Source of the DNA: Gammaproteobacteria bacterium
GTDB taxonomy: Bacteria; Pseudomonadota; Gammaproteobacteria; Pseudomonadales; Pseudohongiellaceae
NCBI GenBank assembly: GCA_021773355.1
Contig: JAJFKE010000009.1
Span: 95,318-159,317, forward strand
Direction: 5' to 3'
Length of the DNA stretch: 64,000 bases
Shown: piece after piece, positions 17,657-27,332 of the stretch
Layout: each line of letters starts with the position of its first letter
How positions within the stretch are numbered: the stretch's first letter is position 1
Program-made: the position numbers and the translations under genes
Notes under the pieces: model-generated
What the model was told of the DNA's origin: nothing
What the model saw: the letters and a program-made list of their open reading frames with translations, nothing else
Database searches by the model: none

Positions 17657-20600
17657 ATGAATATGAGTACAAAGTACTTGCTGGGACACTCGAAACTGCT
17701 GCATCTGAGTAAAAGCCTGGATCAAAAATTTTCTGCGAATAAAGCAGAGCTTCTAAAATTATTTGCCGGCCAGTATTTTGCTAGCACATCAAGAGCAGAT
17801 TTAAATAACTTCAGCGATGATTTTATTTACGCCAATCTGATGCAGGCGTGGAAGTTTCTACAGAATCGCGATTCCAACACTCCAAAAATCGAATTGACGC
17901 ACTTCGATACGAGCGCTGACGATCAACGTAGTGGTACCCGAATTCTAATTCTGTTGAATGATATGCCATTTGTGGTGGATTCTACTCGTCAGGCATTGCT
18001 GCGATCTTCGGTTATTATCAAAAATTTAAACAATGCCGTTGTGTACAACGAACGAACTAGAGCTAATTCCGGTTTGGGCAAGCTGAAGAAACTGTTGCCG
18101 AACGCTGGATTGGCCGGCAGGGCAGAAGCTTTGATTTGTCTCGACTGTGTCCGAATCGATAATGCTGAATGTAAGTACATAGAAAAAGAAATTCGCGGCA
18201 CCCTAAAAAACGTTGCCGCTGCAGTCAAAGATTATCCTGCCATGTATGCGCAGATGGTGGTTATTCAGGAAGATCTGGTTAAAAATGCTGCACGGATACC
18301 AGTATCAAAAACTAATCTGAGTGAATCCCTGAAATTTATTTCCTGGTTGTTAGCTGACCATTTTACCTATTTGGGGTACGAGAAATACCATATTAGCCGC
18401 AGCGGGCGGGGTCAGTTCATCGAGTTAGATGAAGGTTCACTGCTGGGGGTTTCTCGTTTTAAATCCGACATCATACCGAAGGCGAAAATATCCAGTCTGA
18501 CTAAAGGTGCCGGAGAGCTAATACTTAAAAAGAAGGTATGCAATTTCGCCAAGTCTGGTACTCGATCGAAAGTGCATCGGCCGGCCTATTGTGATTATGT
18601 GTTGCTTAAGGAATTTGACGAACATGGCGAGGTCGCCGTAGAGCATCGCTTCCTCGGTCTATACACCTCGTCAGTCTATTTTCAGGAAGTTCTAGAAATA
18701 CCCCTGATTCGACAGAAGGTTAAGACGGTTCTGGAACAATCGGGTTTTGCACAGAATGGCCATAATATTAAAGAACTGCTGCAGGTCATCAATGTTTTTC
18801 CCCGTGATGAACTATTTCAGATTAGCAGAAGCCAACTACTGCATACCGCCACCGAAATCGCCAGGATACAAGATACGCGGGATAGTCGTTTATTCATTCG
18901 TCGAGATTTGTACGGCAAATTCTTTTCCTGCCTGGTTTATATTTCACGAGACATTTTCTCTACCAAAGTTAGAACTCAGGTTCAGCGGCTGTTACAGGAG
19001 CGACTACAGGGTGCCGAGGTTGAATTTAATACCTATGCCTCTGAGTCTACTTTTACACGGATACATTTCATTCTTCGGGTCCCGGAAATAGAAAAAATTA
19101 GCTATAAAGCCGAGGAAATAGAAACCGAAATGGCTCGGTTGATTAAACCATGGGACGATTATTTCTCTGAAGCGCTGCACTATACCTATTCAGACGTCAA
19201 AGCAGCTCAGCATGTAAATGACTTCGTAAATTGTTTTTCACTCGCCTATAAGGAATCTTACCGCGCCGAAACAGCAGTAGTCGACGTTTCATCCATAGAG
19301 CGTGTGCTTGAAACAAAAAAACTGGTAGTAAATTTATCCCCCTGTGCTTCTGATGGCCAGGCTGAATTTAGCTTCAAAATATTTAGCTACGATGAGCAGT
19401 TATATTTGTCTGATGTAGATCCAATCCTTGAAAATTTGGGTCTGAATATAATTAGCGAAAAGACTTTTAAGCTGCAAGTTAATGCTGACGATCGGGTGTG
19501 GTTACACGATTTCTCGCTGTATAGAGACAAAGCTCTGGGTAAATTCACCGCTGAGACGAAGAAAATATTCGAGGACGCCTTCGCCGCCATCTGGGATGAA
19601 GAGATCGACGATGACAGTTTTAATGAACTAGTCACTACAGCTGAAATTGAATGGCGTGAGGCCGCGCTACTAAGAGCTTACGCCTCTTACCTGAAACAAA
19701 TTAAATTCGGCTACAGTGTTGCACATATTGCGGAAACCCTCTCATGCCACAGGCATATTTGTCGTCTGCTGATTCGCTATTTTGACAAATTATTCAACCC
19801 CTCTTCAGCAAAGCAGACTAAGGAGAGCGCGACCACAATCAGGGCGAAGCTGATTAGCGCGATAGACGAGGTCACTGTTCTTTCTGAGGATAGTGTGCTG
19901 CGAGCTTACCTAAACTTATTCGATGCTACACTGCGAACCAATTATTTTCAGTCTGATGGAGTTAGTGCTCAGCGCAAGAATTATTTTTCGTTCAAATTCG
20001 ATCCAACTCGGATAACAGGGATACCTAGACCAACACCAAAGTTTGAGATCTTTGTTTTTTCACGACTGGTAGAAGGAGTTCATTTGCGTGGCGGAAAGGT
20101 CGCTCGCGGCGGACTGCGTTGGTCAGACAGGCGCGAGGACTATCGAACAGAAGTGTTAGGCCTGGTAAAGGCGCAGCAAGTCAAGAATTCCGTAATAGTG
20201 CCAGTTGGCGCCAAAGGTGGGTTTGTTATCAAGCAAAATACCGTCGGCCTTGATAGAGCACAGCTGGGCAAACTGGGTATTCAATGTTATCAGACTTTCA
20301 TTCGTGGATTGCTGGACATTACTGACAATCTGGTCGGCGATAAGATACTGCTCCCGCCTTCAGTTTCGGTAAGAGACGATGACGACCCTTACCTGGTGGT
20401 AGCGGCAGACAAAGGTACGGCTACTTTTTCGGACATTGCCAATGACCTCGCTGCAGAATACGGCTTCTGGTTGGGAGACGGATTCGCTTCGGGTGGTAGC
20501 AATGGCTACGATCACAAGCAAATGGGTATTACCGCTAAAGGCGCCTGGGTATCAGTGCAGCGACACTTTAGAGAGCTCGGTATCAATATACAGCAACAAG

Positions 20601-22516
20601 ATTTCACCGTTGTTGGAATAGGTGATATGTCCGGAGACGTATTCGGTAATGGTATGTTGCTTTCGAGACACATCTGTTTGCTTGCCGCATTTAATCACAT
20701 GCACATATTCATCGATCCTCAGCCTGATGCCGCCAGAAGTTTTGTTGAGCGTTCGCGTTTGTTCAAAAAAGTAGGCTCTTCATGGGCTGACTATAACTCG
20801 CAATTAATTTCCAAAGGCGGGGGGGTTTTTCCACGTCACTCGAAATCGATTGCAATCAGCGCGCAAATGAAGGCTTGTTTTAATATCGAGCAGGATGTCC
20901 TCACTCCGGATCAGCTTATCTCAGCACTGTTAATTAGCCCGGTCGATTTATTATGGAACGGTGGAATTGGTACCTATGTTAAAGCAGCGGCGGAAAATCA
21001 TTTAGAAGTGGGAGATAAGGCGAATGATTCTCTGCGAGTAAACGGCAAGCAATTACGTTGCAGAGTTATTGGAGAAGGTGGAAATCTTGGTCTCACGCAG
21101 CTCGCCCGAATTGAGTATGCGATGGGTGGTGGAATCTCTCTCACGGACTTTATTGATAACTCGGCGGGTGTCGATTGTTCGGACCATGAAGTTAATATAA
21201 AAATTCTGCTGAATACTTTGGGGCAGAAAGTGAGTCTGACCGAGAATAAGCGCAGCAATTTATTACAGGGCATGACACAAGAGGTGGCAGAGTTAGTGTT
21301 GGAGAACAATTATCGACAGGTTCAGGCTATCGGTTTGGCCAATTCAGAAATGGAATTTCGTAGTAAAGAGTATGCTGGCTTAATCTCCTACCTGGAGGAG
21401 AATGCTGGCCTGGCAAGAGAGCTTGAATTTCTGCCTAACGTCGATCAATTAGAAGAGAGGACGGCCAAGCAAAAATATCTCACCCGACCCGAAATTTCGA
21501 TTGTAACCTCCTATATGAAAATGTATCTAAAGCAGCAGTTAGTCAGTGCTGAGTACATTGACGACAGTTACTTGATTAACTACCTGTTTGATGCTTTTCC
21601 AGAAAGTTTAGGCAAAAAATATAGATCCGAGATTCTGCAACATCCATTGAGGCGAGAGTTAGTGGCCACACAGTTGGCAAATTTTGTGGTGAACCTGGTT
21701 GGTCCCAGCTTTATCTATCGCATGGTTGACTCCACTGGAGCTGCCGCCAATGAGGTGGTGAAAGCGGCGATAATAGCCAACGACATTTTTCAGACTGACA
21801 AGACCTGGAAGCAGGTTGAGGCGCTAGACTACAAAGTCCGGGCAGATATCCAGGCAGTTATGATGACGAGATTGACCAGACTACTGCGACGAGCAACACG
21901 CTGGTTATTGCGGAACCATGAAAACGTAGTAAGTTTTTCTGAAGCCCAGTCTAGGTTTGTAAAACAAATTGCGGCAGTTCGAAAGCTTTTGCCATTAAAG
22001 CTTCCTCCCGATTTCCAGGCCATGTTTAGCGAAAAGTACGAAAATCTTATCGAGAATAAAGTGCCCGAAGAATTGGCGCTAGAGCTTACTCGTTGTGAAT
22101 TTCTATTTCCGGCAACCAGTTTTATAGATATCAGTAACCGCACCGGTGAAAAATTGACCTCAGTAGTAGAAGTCTACTATGCCGTGGGTGAAGAGCTTCA
22201 GCTAAACTGGCTGGGCAAGATGATTAATCAACTTAAGGTGAGTAATAACTGGCAGGCACTTGCCAGAGAAACCTATTTGGATGATCTATCTTGGCAGCAA
22301 CGCATCATCACTGCCAATATTGTTGCGACCATTAAGAAGGCTGGTTCCGCCGATGCCCGGGTTCTTCGATGGAGCAAATTGCACGAGGCATCGATGCATC
22401 GCGCGAGAGAAATGTTGCACGCCCTGCAAGCAGAGCAAGAGCCTGATTACTCAATGTTCTCTGTGGTATTGCGTGAATTGCAATCCCTGGCGCAGCAAAC
22501 GGCCAATAGAGAATAG
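17657..22516 (+). CDS. gdhB: NAD-specific glutamate dehydrogenase, large (about 180 kDa) class
   Basis: GdhB oxidatively deaminates glutamate to 2-oxoglutarate, mainly for amino acid catabolism. At 1619 residues it belongs to the very large GDH class: a long N-terminal regulatory half, then the catalytic domain with the glycine/lysine motif VGAKGGFVIK (lysine K853) and the dinucleotide-binding segment VVGIGDMSGDVFGNGM, then a helical C-terminal region. Two ATG codons lie at the start (17657 and 17663). It is flanked by gaps on both sides and is likely a single transcript. In Pseudomonas this enzyme responds to arginine; the sequence here shows no operator I can identify. Confidence 0.95.
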   Translation: MNMSTKYLLGHSKLLHLSKSLDQKFSANKAELLKLFAGQYFASTSRADLNNFSDDFIYANLMQAWKFLQNRDSNTPKIELTHFDTSADDQRSGTRILILLNDMPFVVDSTRQALLRSSVIIKNLNNAVVYNERTRANSGLGKLKKLLPNAGLAGRAEALICLDCVRIDNAECKYIEKEIRGTLKNVAAAVKDYPAMYAQMVVIQEDLVKNAARIPVSKTNLSESLKFISWLLADHFTYLGYEKYHISRSGRGQFIELDEGSLLGVSRFKSDIIPKAKISSLTKGAGELILKKKVCNFAKSGTRSKVHRPAYCDYVLLKEFDEHGEVAVEHRFLGLYTSSVYFQEVLEIPLIRQKVKTVLEQSGFAQNGHNIKELLQVINVFPRDELFQISRSQLLHTATEIARIQDTRDSRLFIRRDLYGKFFSCLVYISRDIFSTKVRTQVQRLLQERLQGAEVEFNTYASESTFTRIHFILRVPEIEKISYKAEEIETEMARLIKPWDDYFSEALHYTYSDVKAAQHVNDFVNCFSLAYKESYRAETAVVDVSSIERVLETKKLVVNLSPCASDGQAEFSFKIFSYDEQLYLSDVDPILENLGLNIISEKTFKLQVNADDRVWLHDFSLYRDKALGKFTAETKKIFEDAFAAIWDEEIDDDSFNELVTTAEIEWREAALLRAYASYLKQIKFGYSVAHIAETLSCHRHICRLLIRYFDKLFNPSSAKQTKESATTIRAKLISAIDEVTVLSEDSVLRAYLNLFDATLRTNYFQSDGVSAQRKNYFSFKFDPTRITGIPRPTPKFEIFVFSRLVEGVHLRGGKVARGGLRWSDRREDYRTEVLGLVKAQQVKNSVIVPVGAKGGFVIKQNTVGLDRAQLGKLGIQCYQTFIRGLLDITDNLVGDKILLPPSVSVRDDDDPYLVVAADKGTATFSDIANDLAAEYGFWLGDGFASGGSNGYDHKQMGITAKGAWVSVQRHFRELGINIQQQDFTVVGIGDMSGDVFGNGMLLSRHICLLAAFNHMHIFIDPQPDAARSFVERSRLFKKVGSSWADYNSQLISKGGGVFPRHSKSIAISAQMKACFNIEQDVLTPDQLISALLISPVDLLWNGGIGTYVKAAAENHLEVGDKANDSLRVNGKQLRCRVIGEGGNLGLTQLARIEYAMGGGISLTDFIDNSAGVDCSDHEVNIKILLNTLGQKVSLTENKRSNLLQGMTQEVAELVLENNYRQVQAIGLANSEMEFRSKEYAGLISYLEENAGLARELEFLPNVDQLEERTAKQKYLTRPEISIVTSYMKMYLKQQLVSAEYIDDSYLINYLFDAFPESLGKKYRSEILQHPLRRELVATQLANFVVNLVGPSFIYRMVDSTGAAANEVVKAAIIANDIFQTDKTWKQVEALDYKVRADIQAVMMTRLTRLLRRATRWLLRNHENVVSFSEAQSRFVKQIAAVRKLLPLKLPPDFQAMFSEKYENLIENKVPEELALELTRCEFLFPATSFIDISNRTGEKLTSVVEVYYAVGEELQLNWLGKMINQLKVSNNWQALARETYLDDLSWQQRIITANIVATIKKAGSADARVLRWSKLHEASMHRAREMLHALQAEQEPDYSMFSVVLRELQSLAQQTANRE

Positions 22517-22646
22517 GGAAATCTTCGGTGTTCTATAATCTGTTGAATTCGTCTAATCCAAATTCAGTACCAATTCGACTGTTAGCTGAAGCGATTACTG
22601 CGTACAATTTCAACTTGATATAGACATCCAAACCAGCGATTCCAAT

Positions 22647-23669
22647 TTGTATAAACTGCTTAGAAGTCTTCTGTTCTGCCTGCCCGCTGAGGCGTCACAC
22701 AATTTTGCCCTGCGTGCAATGAAGCTGGGCAATAAAATTGGTGTGTCGCCCCTGCTGGCAGCAAATACCCGGGGTATCGCTCAGCCTAAAAATATTATGG
22801 GCATAGATTTTCCTCATGTACTTGGTCTGGCAGCAGGCCTTGATAAAAATGCGGATTATGTAGATGCCTTATTCGCCATGGGATTTGCCTTTGTCGAAGT
22901 GGGAACCCTAACACCGCGGCCACAGTCTGGTAACCCAAAACCAAGAATGTACAGATTGACGTCTGAGCGGGCGATTATCAACAGATTAGGGTTTAATAAT
23001 AAGGGCATTGCTTATGCTTGCGAGAGAATTAGCGAGCTAGAGAAACCTGGAGTGGTAGGTATTAATATTGGAAAAAACTTTGATACTGCAGTGAGCCAGG
23101 CCAATCAAGATTATATTGAATGTCTGCAATGCTGCTATTCATTGGCAGACTATGTAAGCATCAATATCTCCTCTCCTAACACCCCGGGTCTGCGCAGTTT
23201 ACAGTTCGGTGATGAACTTAATAGTTTGCTGGATGCACTAAAAGAAGAACAAGCTAAACTGCGAAAAGAATATGACCGCTATACACCTATTGCCGTAAAA
23301 CTGGCTCCAGATTTGTCGCCGGAAGAAATAGAATCCTGCTGTCAGAGTTTGATCAGCAGGGAGATGGATGCGATTATAGCCACTAACACCACCCTGGATA
23401 GATCCCTGGTGTCTTCTCATATCCATGCGGGCCAGGCTGGCGGTTTAAGCGGTGCGCCATTGAGCAATCTGTCCTGTTCTGTGCTTAAGCAAATCAAAGC
23501 GCAGGTGGGAGAGAAGATGCCCATTATCGGGGTGGGGGGGATCATGTCTGCGCAGCAGGCGCAGCAGCGGCTGGATGCAGGAGCAGATTTGTTGCAGATT
23601 TATACGGGCTTTGTCTACGAGGGGCCGGTACTTATTCAGCAAATCCTTAGCAGTCTGGCCCATGAATAA
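22647..23669 (+). CDS. pyrD: Dihydroorotate dehydrogenase (quinone), class 2
   Basis: PyrD oxidises dihydroorotate to orotate and passes electrons to quinone at the inner membrane. The N-terminal amphipathic helical extension of class 2 enzymes is present (YKLLRSLLFCLPAEASHNFA), followed by the FMN barrel with GLAAGLDKNAD, NRLGFNNKG and the catalytic serine loop SINISSPNTPGLR. The 340-residue length matches. The start is TTG at 22647; no ATG retains the membrane-binding helix. The stop overlaps the next gene by 8 bp. Confidence 0.95.
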   Translation: MYKLLRSLLFCLPAEASHNFALRAMKLGNKIGVSPLLAANTRGIAQPKNIMGIDFPHVLGLAAGLDKNADYVDALFAMGFAFVEVGTLTPRPQSGNPKPRMYRLTSERAIINRLGFNNKGIAYACERISELEKPGVVGINIGKNFDTAVSQANQDYIECLQCCYSLADYVSINISSPNTPGLRSLQFGDELNSLLDALKEEQAKLRKEYDRYTPIAVKLAPDLSPEEIESCCQSLISREMDAIIATNTTLDRSLVSSHIHAGQAGGLSGAPLSNLSCSVLKQIKAQVGEKMPIIGVGGIMSAQQAQQRLDAGADLLQIYTGFVYEGPVLIQQILSSLAHE

Positions 23670-23907
23670 GCTAATCCTCTATACCACGGTTGGTTGTCAT
23701 CTCTGTGAACAGGCCGAGCAACTTCTTCAGGCGTTTGCATCTGCAGAGGCGGGTTCCATACAGTTTGAACTTGAAGCTATTGATATTAGTAGTGATGAGA
23801 GTCTGGTTGAGCAATACGGTATTCGTATACCGGTGGTAAAGAATGTTGTAACAGAAAGGGAAGTAGGCTGGCCCTTCGATTCGCAGGAACTGTTTACGCT
23901 ATTTTGA
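23662..23907 (+). CDS. Glutaredoxin-like (DUF836) thiol protein
   Basis: This 81-residue thioredoxin-fold protein carries a CxxC motif at C12-C15 (GCHLC) and the cis-proline segment YGIRIPVVK. The ATG at 23662 overlaps the end of pyrD by 8 bp, which fixes the start and implies coupling. The pyrD-glutaredoxin-like pairing is common in this group of bacteria. Its 3' end runs 14 bp into the convergent M15 peptidase gene. Confidence 0.9.
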   Translation: MNKLILYTTVGCHLCEQAEQLLQAFASAEAGSIQFELEAIDISSDESLVEQYGIRIPVVKNVVTEREVGWPFDSQELFTLF

Positions 23908-24907
23908 TGTGCCAGGGTTCAAAACGGACTCCGAACAGATTATCGGTAGGGTAGCGTATGTCCACGTAACCGAGTCTGGCAATTTTCTTGTACTCAGCTG
24001 TGTCTGAAAAATCAGCCGTGAAATTCTTGACACCATAACCGGTCTTGCCTATATCGAAATCCCCGATTCCATGATAGGAATGACCTGGTGGCGCTAAGGA
24101 GCGGGATGCTCTGGACAGATTGCCGTTAGCCTGTATCGCCTTCGCCAGGAATAGATGCATTTGTTTTACAATACTGCGTACACCTGAAGTCAAAATAACT
24201 TCATCTCCCACGTCTTTCTTAATTTGTGTATAAAGATTTTCAGATTGGCCCTTGAGTAGGAAGTGCCCAGTATTTGAAATTTTCGCTACTTCGGTACGAG
24301 GTATGAAGTCTGTAATTTCTGCACTGATTTTCTTGCCAAAAAACCCGTAGCGATGAGGATTGGCAAAGAATACCTCCTCGAGGAAATTCAGCTCGTCTGC
24401 TTCGAATTTACCTATTTCCGAAAAGTCCCGACCGTGTTGCAGCATTTCATCAAAACTCATTAGATTGAAATTGCCATGACCTATGTACTTCTCTACTCGA
24501 GACATATGCTGTGTGGTTTTCAGCAGTAATGACTCATAGCGCGCATCGAGATAGATGTCACTGGCGAATATGGCATCAAAATTTCGAATCTTGCGCAGGT
24601 AATTTTCTACCTGTGCATCATCGAGTTCGGCAACTTCGAACGGGATGTCGGAGTCCCGCCCAGGGGTCAGAACAGGAGCAGGGATGGGAATGCCTTGGAC
24701 TGGTTGAACGGATTCGAGTTGTATGGAAGTAAACTGAAATGATTGGCTGTTTTCCATGCCCGCCGCTGTGGGGCCGGTATAGTCTATTGCTACTGGAGAC
24801 TTGGCCAACAGCGGGCTCTGCTGATTAATTCGCTGCCACATGAAATGGCCGCCGAAAGCAACCGTGCTTGCGGTAAAGAAGCCCTCAAGAAATGCTCTTT
24901 TATTCAA
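23894..24907 (-). CDS. VanY/M15-family D,D-carboxypeptidase-like protein, exported or membrane-anchored
   Basis: This 337-residue protein has a hydrophobic N-terminus (about residues 5-22) and a C-terminal M15 peptidase domain that would act on peptidoglycan peptides. Motifs seen are ILTSGVRS, PGHSYHGIGDFDIG (residues 274-287) and FEPWHIK (E330, H333). The zinc motif is one residue shorter than the common SxHxxGxAxD form, with D285 six residues after H279. The start codon is TTG; no better start keeps the signal. A 16-bp palindrome lies 48 bp upstream. Which peptide bond it cuts is unknown. Confidence 0.75.
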   Translation of the reverse strand: MNKRAFLEGFFTASTVAFGGHFMWQRINQQSPLLAKSPVAIDYTGPTAAGMENSQSFQFTSIQLESVQPVQGIPIPAPVLTPGRDSDIPFEVAELDDAQVENYLRKIRNFDAIFASDIYLDARYESLLLKTTQHMSRVEKYIGHGNFNLMSFDEMLQHGRDFSEIGKFEADELNFLEEVFFANPHRYGFFGKKISAEITDFIPRTEVAKISNTGHFLLKGQSENLYTQIKKDVGDEVILTSGVRSIVKQMHLFLAKAIQANGNLSRASRSLAPPGHSYHGIGDFDIGKTGYGVKNFTADFSDTAEYKKIARLGYVDIRYPTDNLFGVRFEPWHIKIA

Positions 24908-24954
24908 TGCTTGACCCGTGTCTTGCTTCTTTTATATATATGTATCGGTTTTTA

Positions 24955-24970
24955 ACATCGATATCGATGT
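24955..24970. promoter_or_regulatory. 16-bp perfect palindrome upstream of the M15 peptidase gene
   Basis: The sequence ACATCGATATCGATGT is fully self-complementary and a third ATGTCGAT copy follows at once (24971-24978 region). On the minus strand it lies just upstream of an AT run (24934-24941) that could be a -10 box, so a bound repressor or activator would sit near -35. This is inference from symmetry and position; no regulator is assigned. Confidence 0.5.
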
Positions 24971-25096
24971 ATGTCGATTTATCGTTCGCATTCAACATAG
25001 TTAAAGCCAAAATATAACAAAATCAACGCAAATGGTTAATAGGCCTATGAATCTATTGCAATTATGAGAATCCGTTCGCATCGCGGCGAGTTTTAT

Positions 25097-25900
25097 TTAG
25101 GTCGGGGCCAATAACTTAATACCGAATAGTTCTGCGGCATTGGCGCTCGTCTCTGTGGCAATCTGCTGCGCCGAACGGCCACAGTGCCGAGCCACTGATT
25201 CAAGGACTTCGACCAGATACCTGGGCTCGTTGCGCCTACTCTTTGGCTTCGGTGACAGCGTCCTGGGCAGTAAATAGGGTGCATCGGATTCGAGCAATAG
25301 TCTATCGCTAGGGATATTTGCCACCAGTGATTGTAGCTCTGCACCGCGACGCTCATCACATATCCATCCAGTAATGCCAATGTGCATGTCCAGCGCCAGA
25401 TAGTCCTTTAGTGCCGCTTCGTTATCGGTGAAGCAGTGCACGACCCCACCAACCAGTTGGTCACGGTATTTCCGCAGCAGAGCAAGAAAATCAGTATGTG
25501 CATCGCGTTGATGTAGAAATAACGGTTTCTGTACCTGGGCTGCTAGTTGAAGATGTTGTTCGAAGGCGTGCAGCTGCGATTCTTTGCTGGAGAAATTACG
25601 GTTAAAATCCAATCCTGTTTCGCCAATTGCGACCACTTTCTCCTCGCCGGCGAGCTCGAACACAGACCTCCAGGCATTGGCATCAAATGTGTCCGCAACA
25701 TGGGGATGGTATCCAGCAGTGCAGCTGAAGTATTGCGGCCGTTGTTTGCTTAAGCGCAGTGCGGCCGCGCTTGATTCTTTGTCGCTGCCGGTAATGATTA
25801 TATGGGAGATCCCTGCGTCCAGGGCGGAAAGCACTACCTGATTAAAGTCATGATCGAAAGACCCATGGCTTAAATTGGCGCCTATATCAACGAGGTTCAT
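25097..25900 (-). CDS. tatD: TatD-family metal-dependent hydrolase / DNase
   Basis: This 267-residue TIM-barrel amidohydrolase-type nuclease shows the TatD landmarks: DIGANLSH at the N-terminus, GYHPHVAD, AIGETGLDF, PLFLHQRDAH, VHCFT and LLLESDAPYLLPR. TatD has 3'-5' exonuclease activity and is linked to DNA quality control. ATG start with GAGG/GG-type context in cga-ggt at 25891-25896 read on the complement being weak. It is divergent from ilvE across 163 bp. Confidence 0.92.
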   Translation of the reverse strand: MNLVDIGANLSHGSFDHDFNQVVLSALDAGISHIIITGSDKESSAAALRLSKQRPQYFSCTAGYHPHVADTFDANAWRSVFELAGEEKVVAIGETGLDFNRNFSSKESQLHAFEQHLQLAAQVQKPLFLHQRDAHTDFLALLRKYRDQLVGGVVHCFTDNEAALKDYLALDMHIGITGWICDERRGAELQSLVANIPSDRLLLESDAPYLLPRTLSPKPKSRRNEPRYLVEVLESVARHCGRSAQQIATETSANAAELFGIKLLAPT

Positions 25901-26063
25901 TTCTGGATCCGTACTTCAAGCATAAAAACGCAGAGAGTCTAACTTATGAGCGTCTTCAGGACTAGCGGCCATAGGTCCTAACGCTAGATATTTCGCGGGT
26001 TTTACTCGATAATAGCGCGCTGAATTAGCAGTAGGTCGAACTACATTGGACGCACAAGTTAAC

Positions 26064-27104
26064 ATGCATACAGATAAAAAAGCTCTCGATTGGGCCAATC
26101 TCGGTTTTCAGTACCAACGTACAGATTTCCGCTTCACAGCGAACTGGGAAAATGGCAGTTGGAATGAGGGCAGGCTAACCGACAGCGAGTGTATTGTCGT
26201 GCATGAAGGCGCGCCAGCTCTGCATTATGCCCAGCAATGCTTTGAGGGTATGAAGGCACAAACGGCGGCAGACGGCCGCGTGCTGCTGTTTCGGCCTGAG
26301 CTCAACAGTGAGCGCATGAATCTTGCGGCATCAAGATTGCTGATGCCTGAAGTTCCTCAGGAGCTATTCTTTAGGGGAGTGGAAGAGGCGGTGAGGGCAA
26401 ATTATTCCTGGATACCGCCCTACGGTTCCGGTGCCTCGCTGTACATTCGTCCCATGTTAATCGGCGTGGGGGAAAATCTCGGATTGAAACCAGCACAGCA
26501 GTTTGAATTTCGTGTTTTTGTTTCCCCGGTGGGTCCCTATTACAAACAAGCGGGCTTGTCCGTAATCAGTCTGGCGGTTTCCGAAGTAGATCGTGCGGCG
26601 CCGAATGGTACCGGCAGTTTCAAGGTTGGGGCAAATTATGCCGGTGGTTTGCTCGCTACCAAGCTAGCGCAGGAGTTAGGGGCAAATGAGGCTCTATATT
26701 TGGATTCGGCGGAAGGTCGTTACATCGACGAAGCGGGTTCGGCGAATATTCTAATAGTGTCCAAGGAAGGGGTTCTGCTAACCCCAAAATCGAATGCTAT
26801 TCTGCCCAGCATTACCAGGCGCTCAATTATGATCCTGGCCGAAGACGAATTGCAAATGCCTACCGAAGAGCGTGCGATCGATTTGCGTGCTGAATTTCCC
26901 ACATTTCAGGAAGCTGCTGCCTGTGGGACGGCCGCCGTATTATCGCCGATTGGAAAGATTTGGTTTGACGGGCAGTGGCATGATGTGGGTGATGCAGGAT
27001 CAGTCGTGGGGCCTGTCATGCAAAAGCTTTACGATCTTCTCATCGGAATTCAAAAGGGTGAGTTGCAAGATAATCACGGCTGGCTGCACGCGGTTAGTAT
27101 TTAG
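26064..27104 (+). CDS. ilvE: Branched-chain amino acid aminotransferase (type II)
   Basis: IlvE transfers amino groups between glutamate and the keto acids of leucine, isoleucine and valine, using PLP. The fold-type IV motifs are present: HYAQQCFEGMKA, YIRPMLIGVGENLGL, the catalytic-lysine segment GSFKVGANYAGG, and EAGSANILIV. Length near 346 residues fits the longer type II branch rather than the E. coli type. Start: an in-frame TTG at 26046 would add six residues; I prefer the ATG at 26064, which gives MHTDKKALDW, but neither has a strong Shine-Dalgarno. Confidence 0.92.
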   Translation: MHTDKKALDWANLGFQYQRTDFRFTANWENGSWNEGRLTDSECIVVHEGAPALHYAQQCFEGMKAQTAADGRVLLFRPELNSERMNLAASRLLMPEVPQELFFRGVEEAVRANYSWIPPYGSGASLYIRPMLIGVGENLGLKPAQQFEFRVFVSPVGPYYKQAGLSVISLAVSEVDRAAPNGTGSFKVGANYAGGLLATKLAQELGANEALYLDSAEGRYIDEAGSANILIVSKEGVLLTPKSNAILPSITRRSIMILAEDELQMPTEERAIDLRAEFPTFQEAAACGTAAVLSPIGKIWFDGQWHDVGDAGSVVGPVMQKLYDLLIGIQKGELQDNHGWLHAVSI

Positions 27105-27176
27105 GTTTTTATTCAATTAATCCTCATCCCCAGCGATGGAAATAGTTCTATCTGGCGCCATTTAATCCGATCCAAG

Positions 27177-27332
27177 CTAGGGATCCTCTGACTAACTCCA
27201 AATGCCCCGAAGGGCGCGTCCTGAAGCGCCCATCATCGTCGTTGCTAAGGGAATGACCATTAGCGGCAAACGGCGTCTAGGATCTGTACACTTCAGGTCA
27301 CGCTAATTTGGAGTTAATCAGAGGGTCCCTAG
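27177..27332. mobile_element. Second MITE-like element with CTAG ends
   Basis: A 156-bp non-coding element lies between ilvE and topA. Its ends are 27-bp inverted repeats (27177-27203 and 27306-27332) matching at 25 positions, beginning CTAGGGA and CCTCTGA. Both ends are bounded by CTAG, as in the element at 1440-1684, and the outer 15 bases follow the same pattern CTAGGGAnCCTCTGA, while the inner parts of the two elements differ. They are probably two non-autonomous elements moved by the same or related transposases. No coding sequence is present. Confidence 0.8.

Noticed and set aside
17436..17660. 74-codon frame ending in ATGA overlap with gdhB
   Set aside because: No Shine-Dalgarno, no clear start and no recognisable sequence; probably non-coding leader.
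25916..26098. Short minus-strand frame between tatD and ilvE
   Set aside because: Lies over the ilvE start region and has no coding features.
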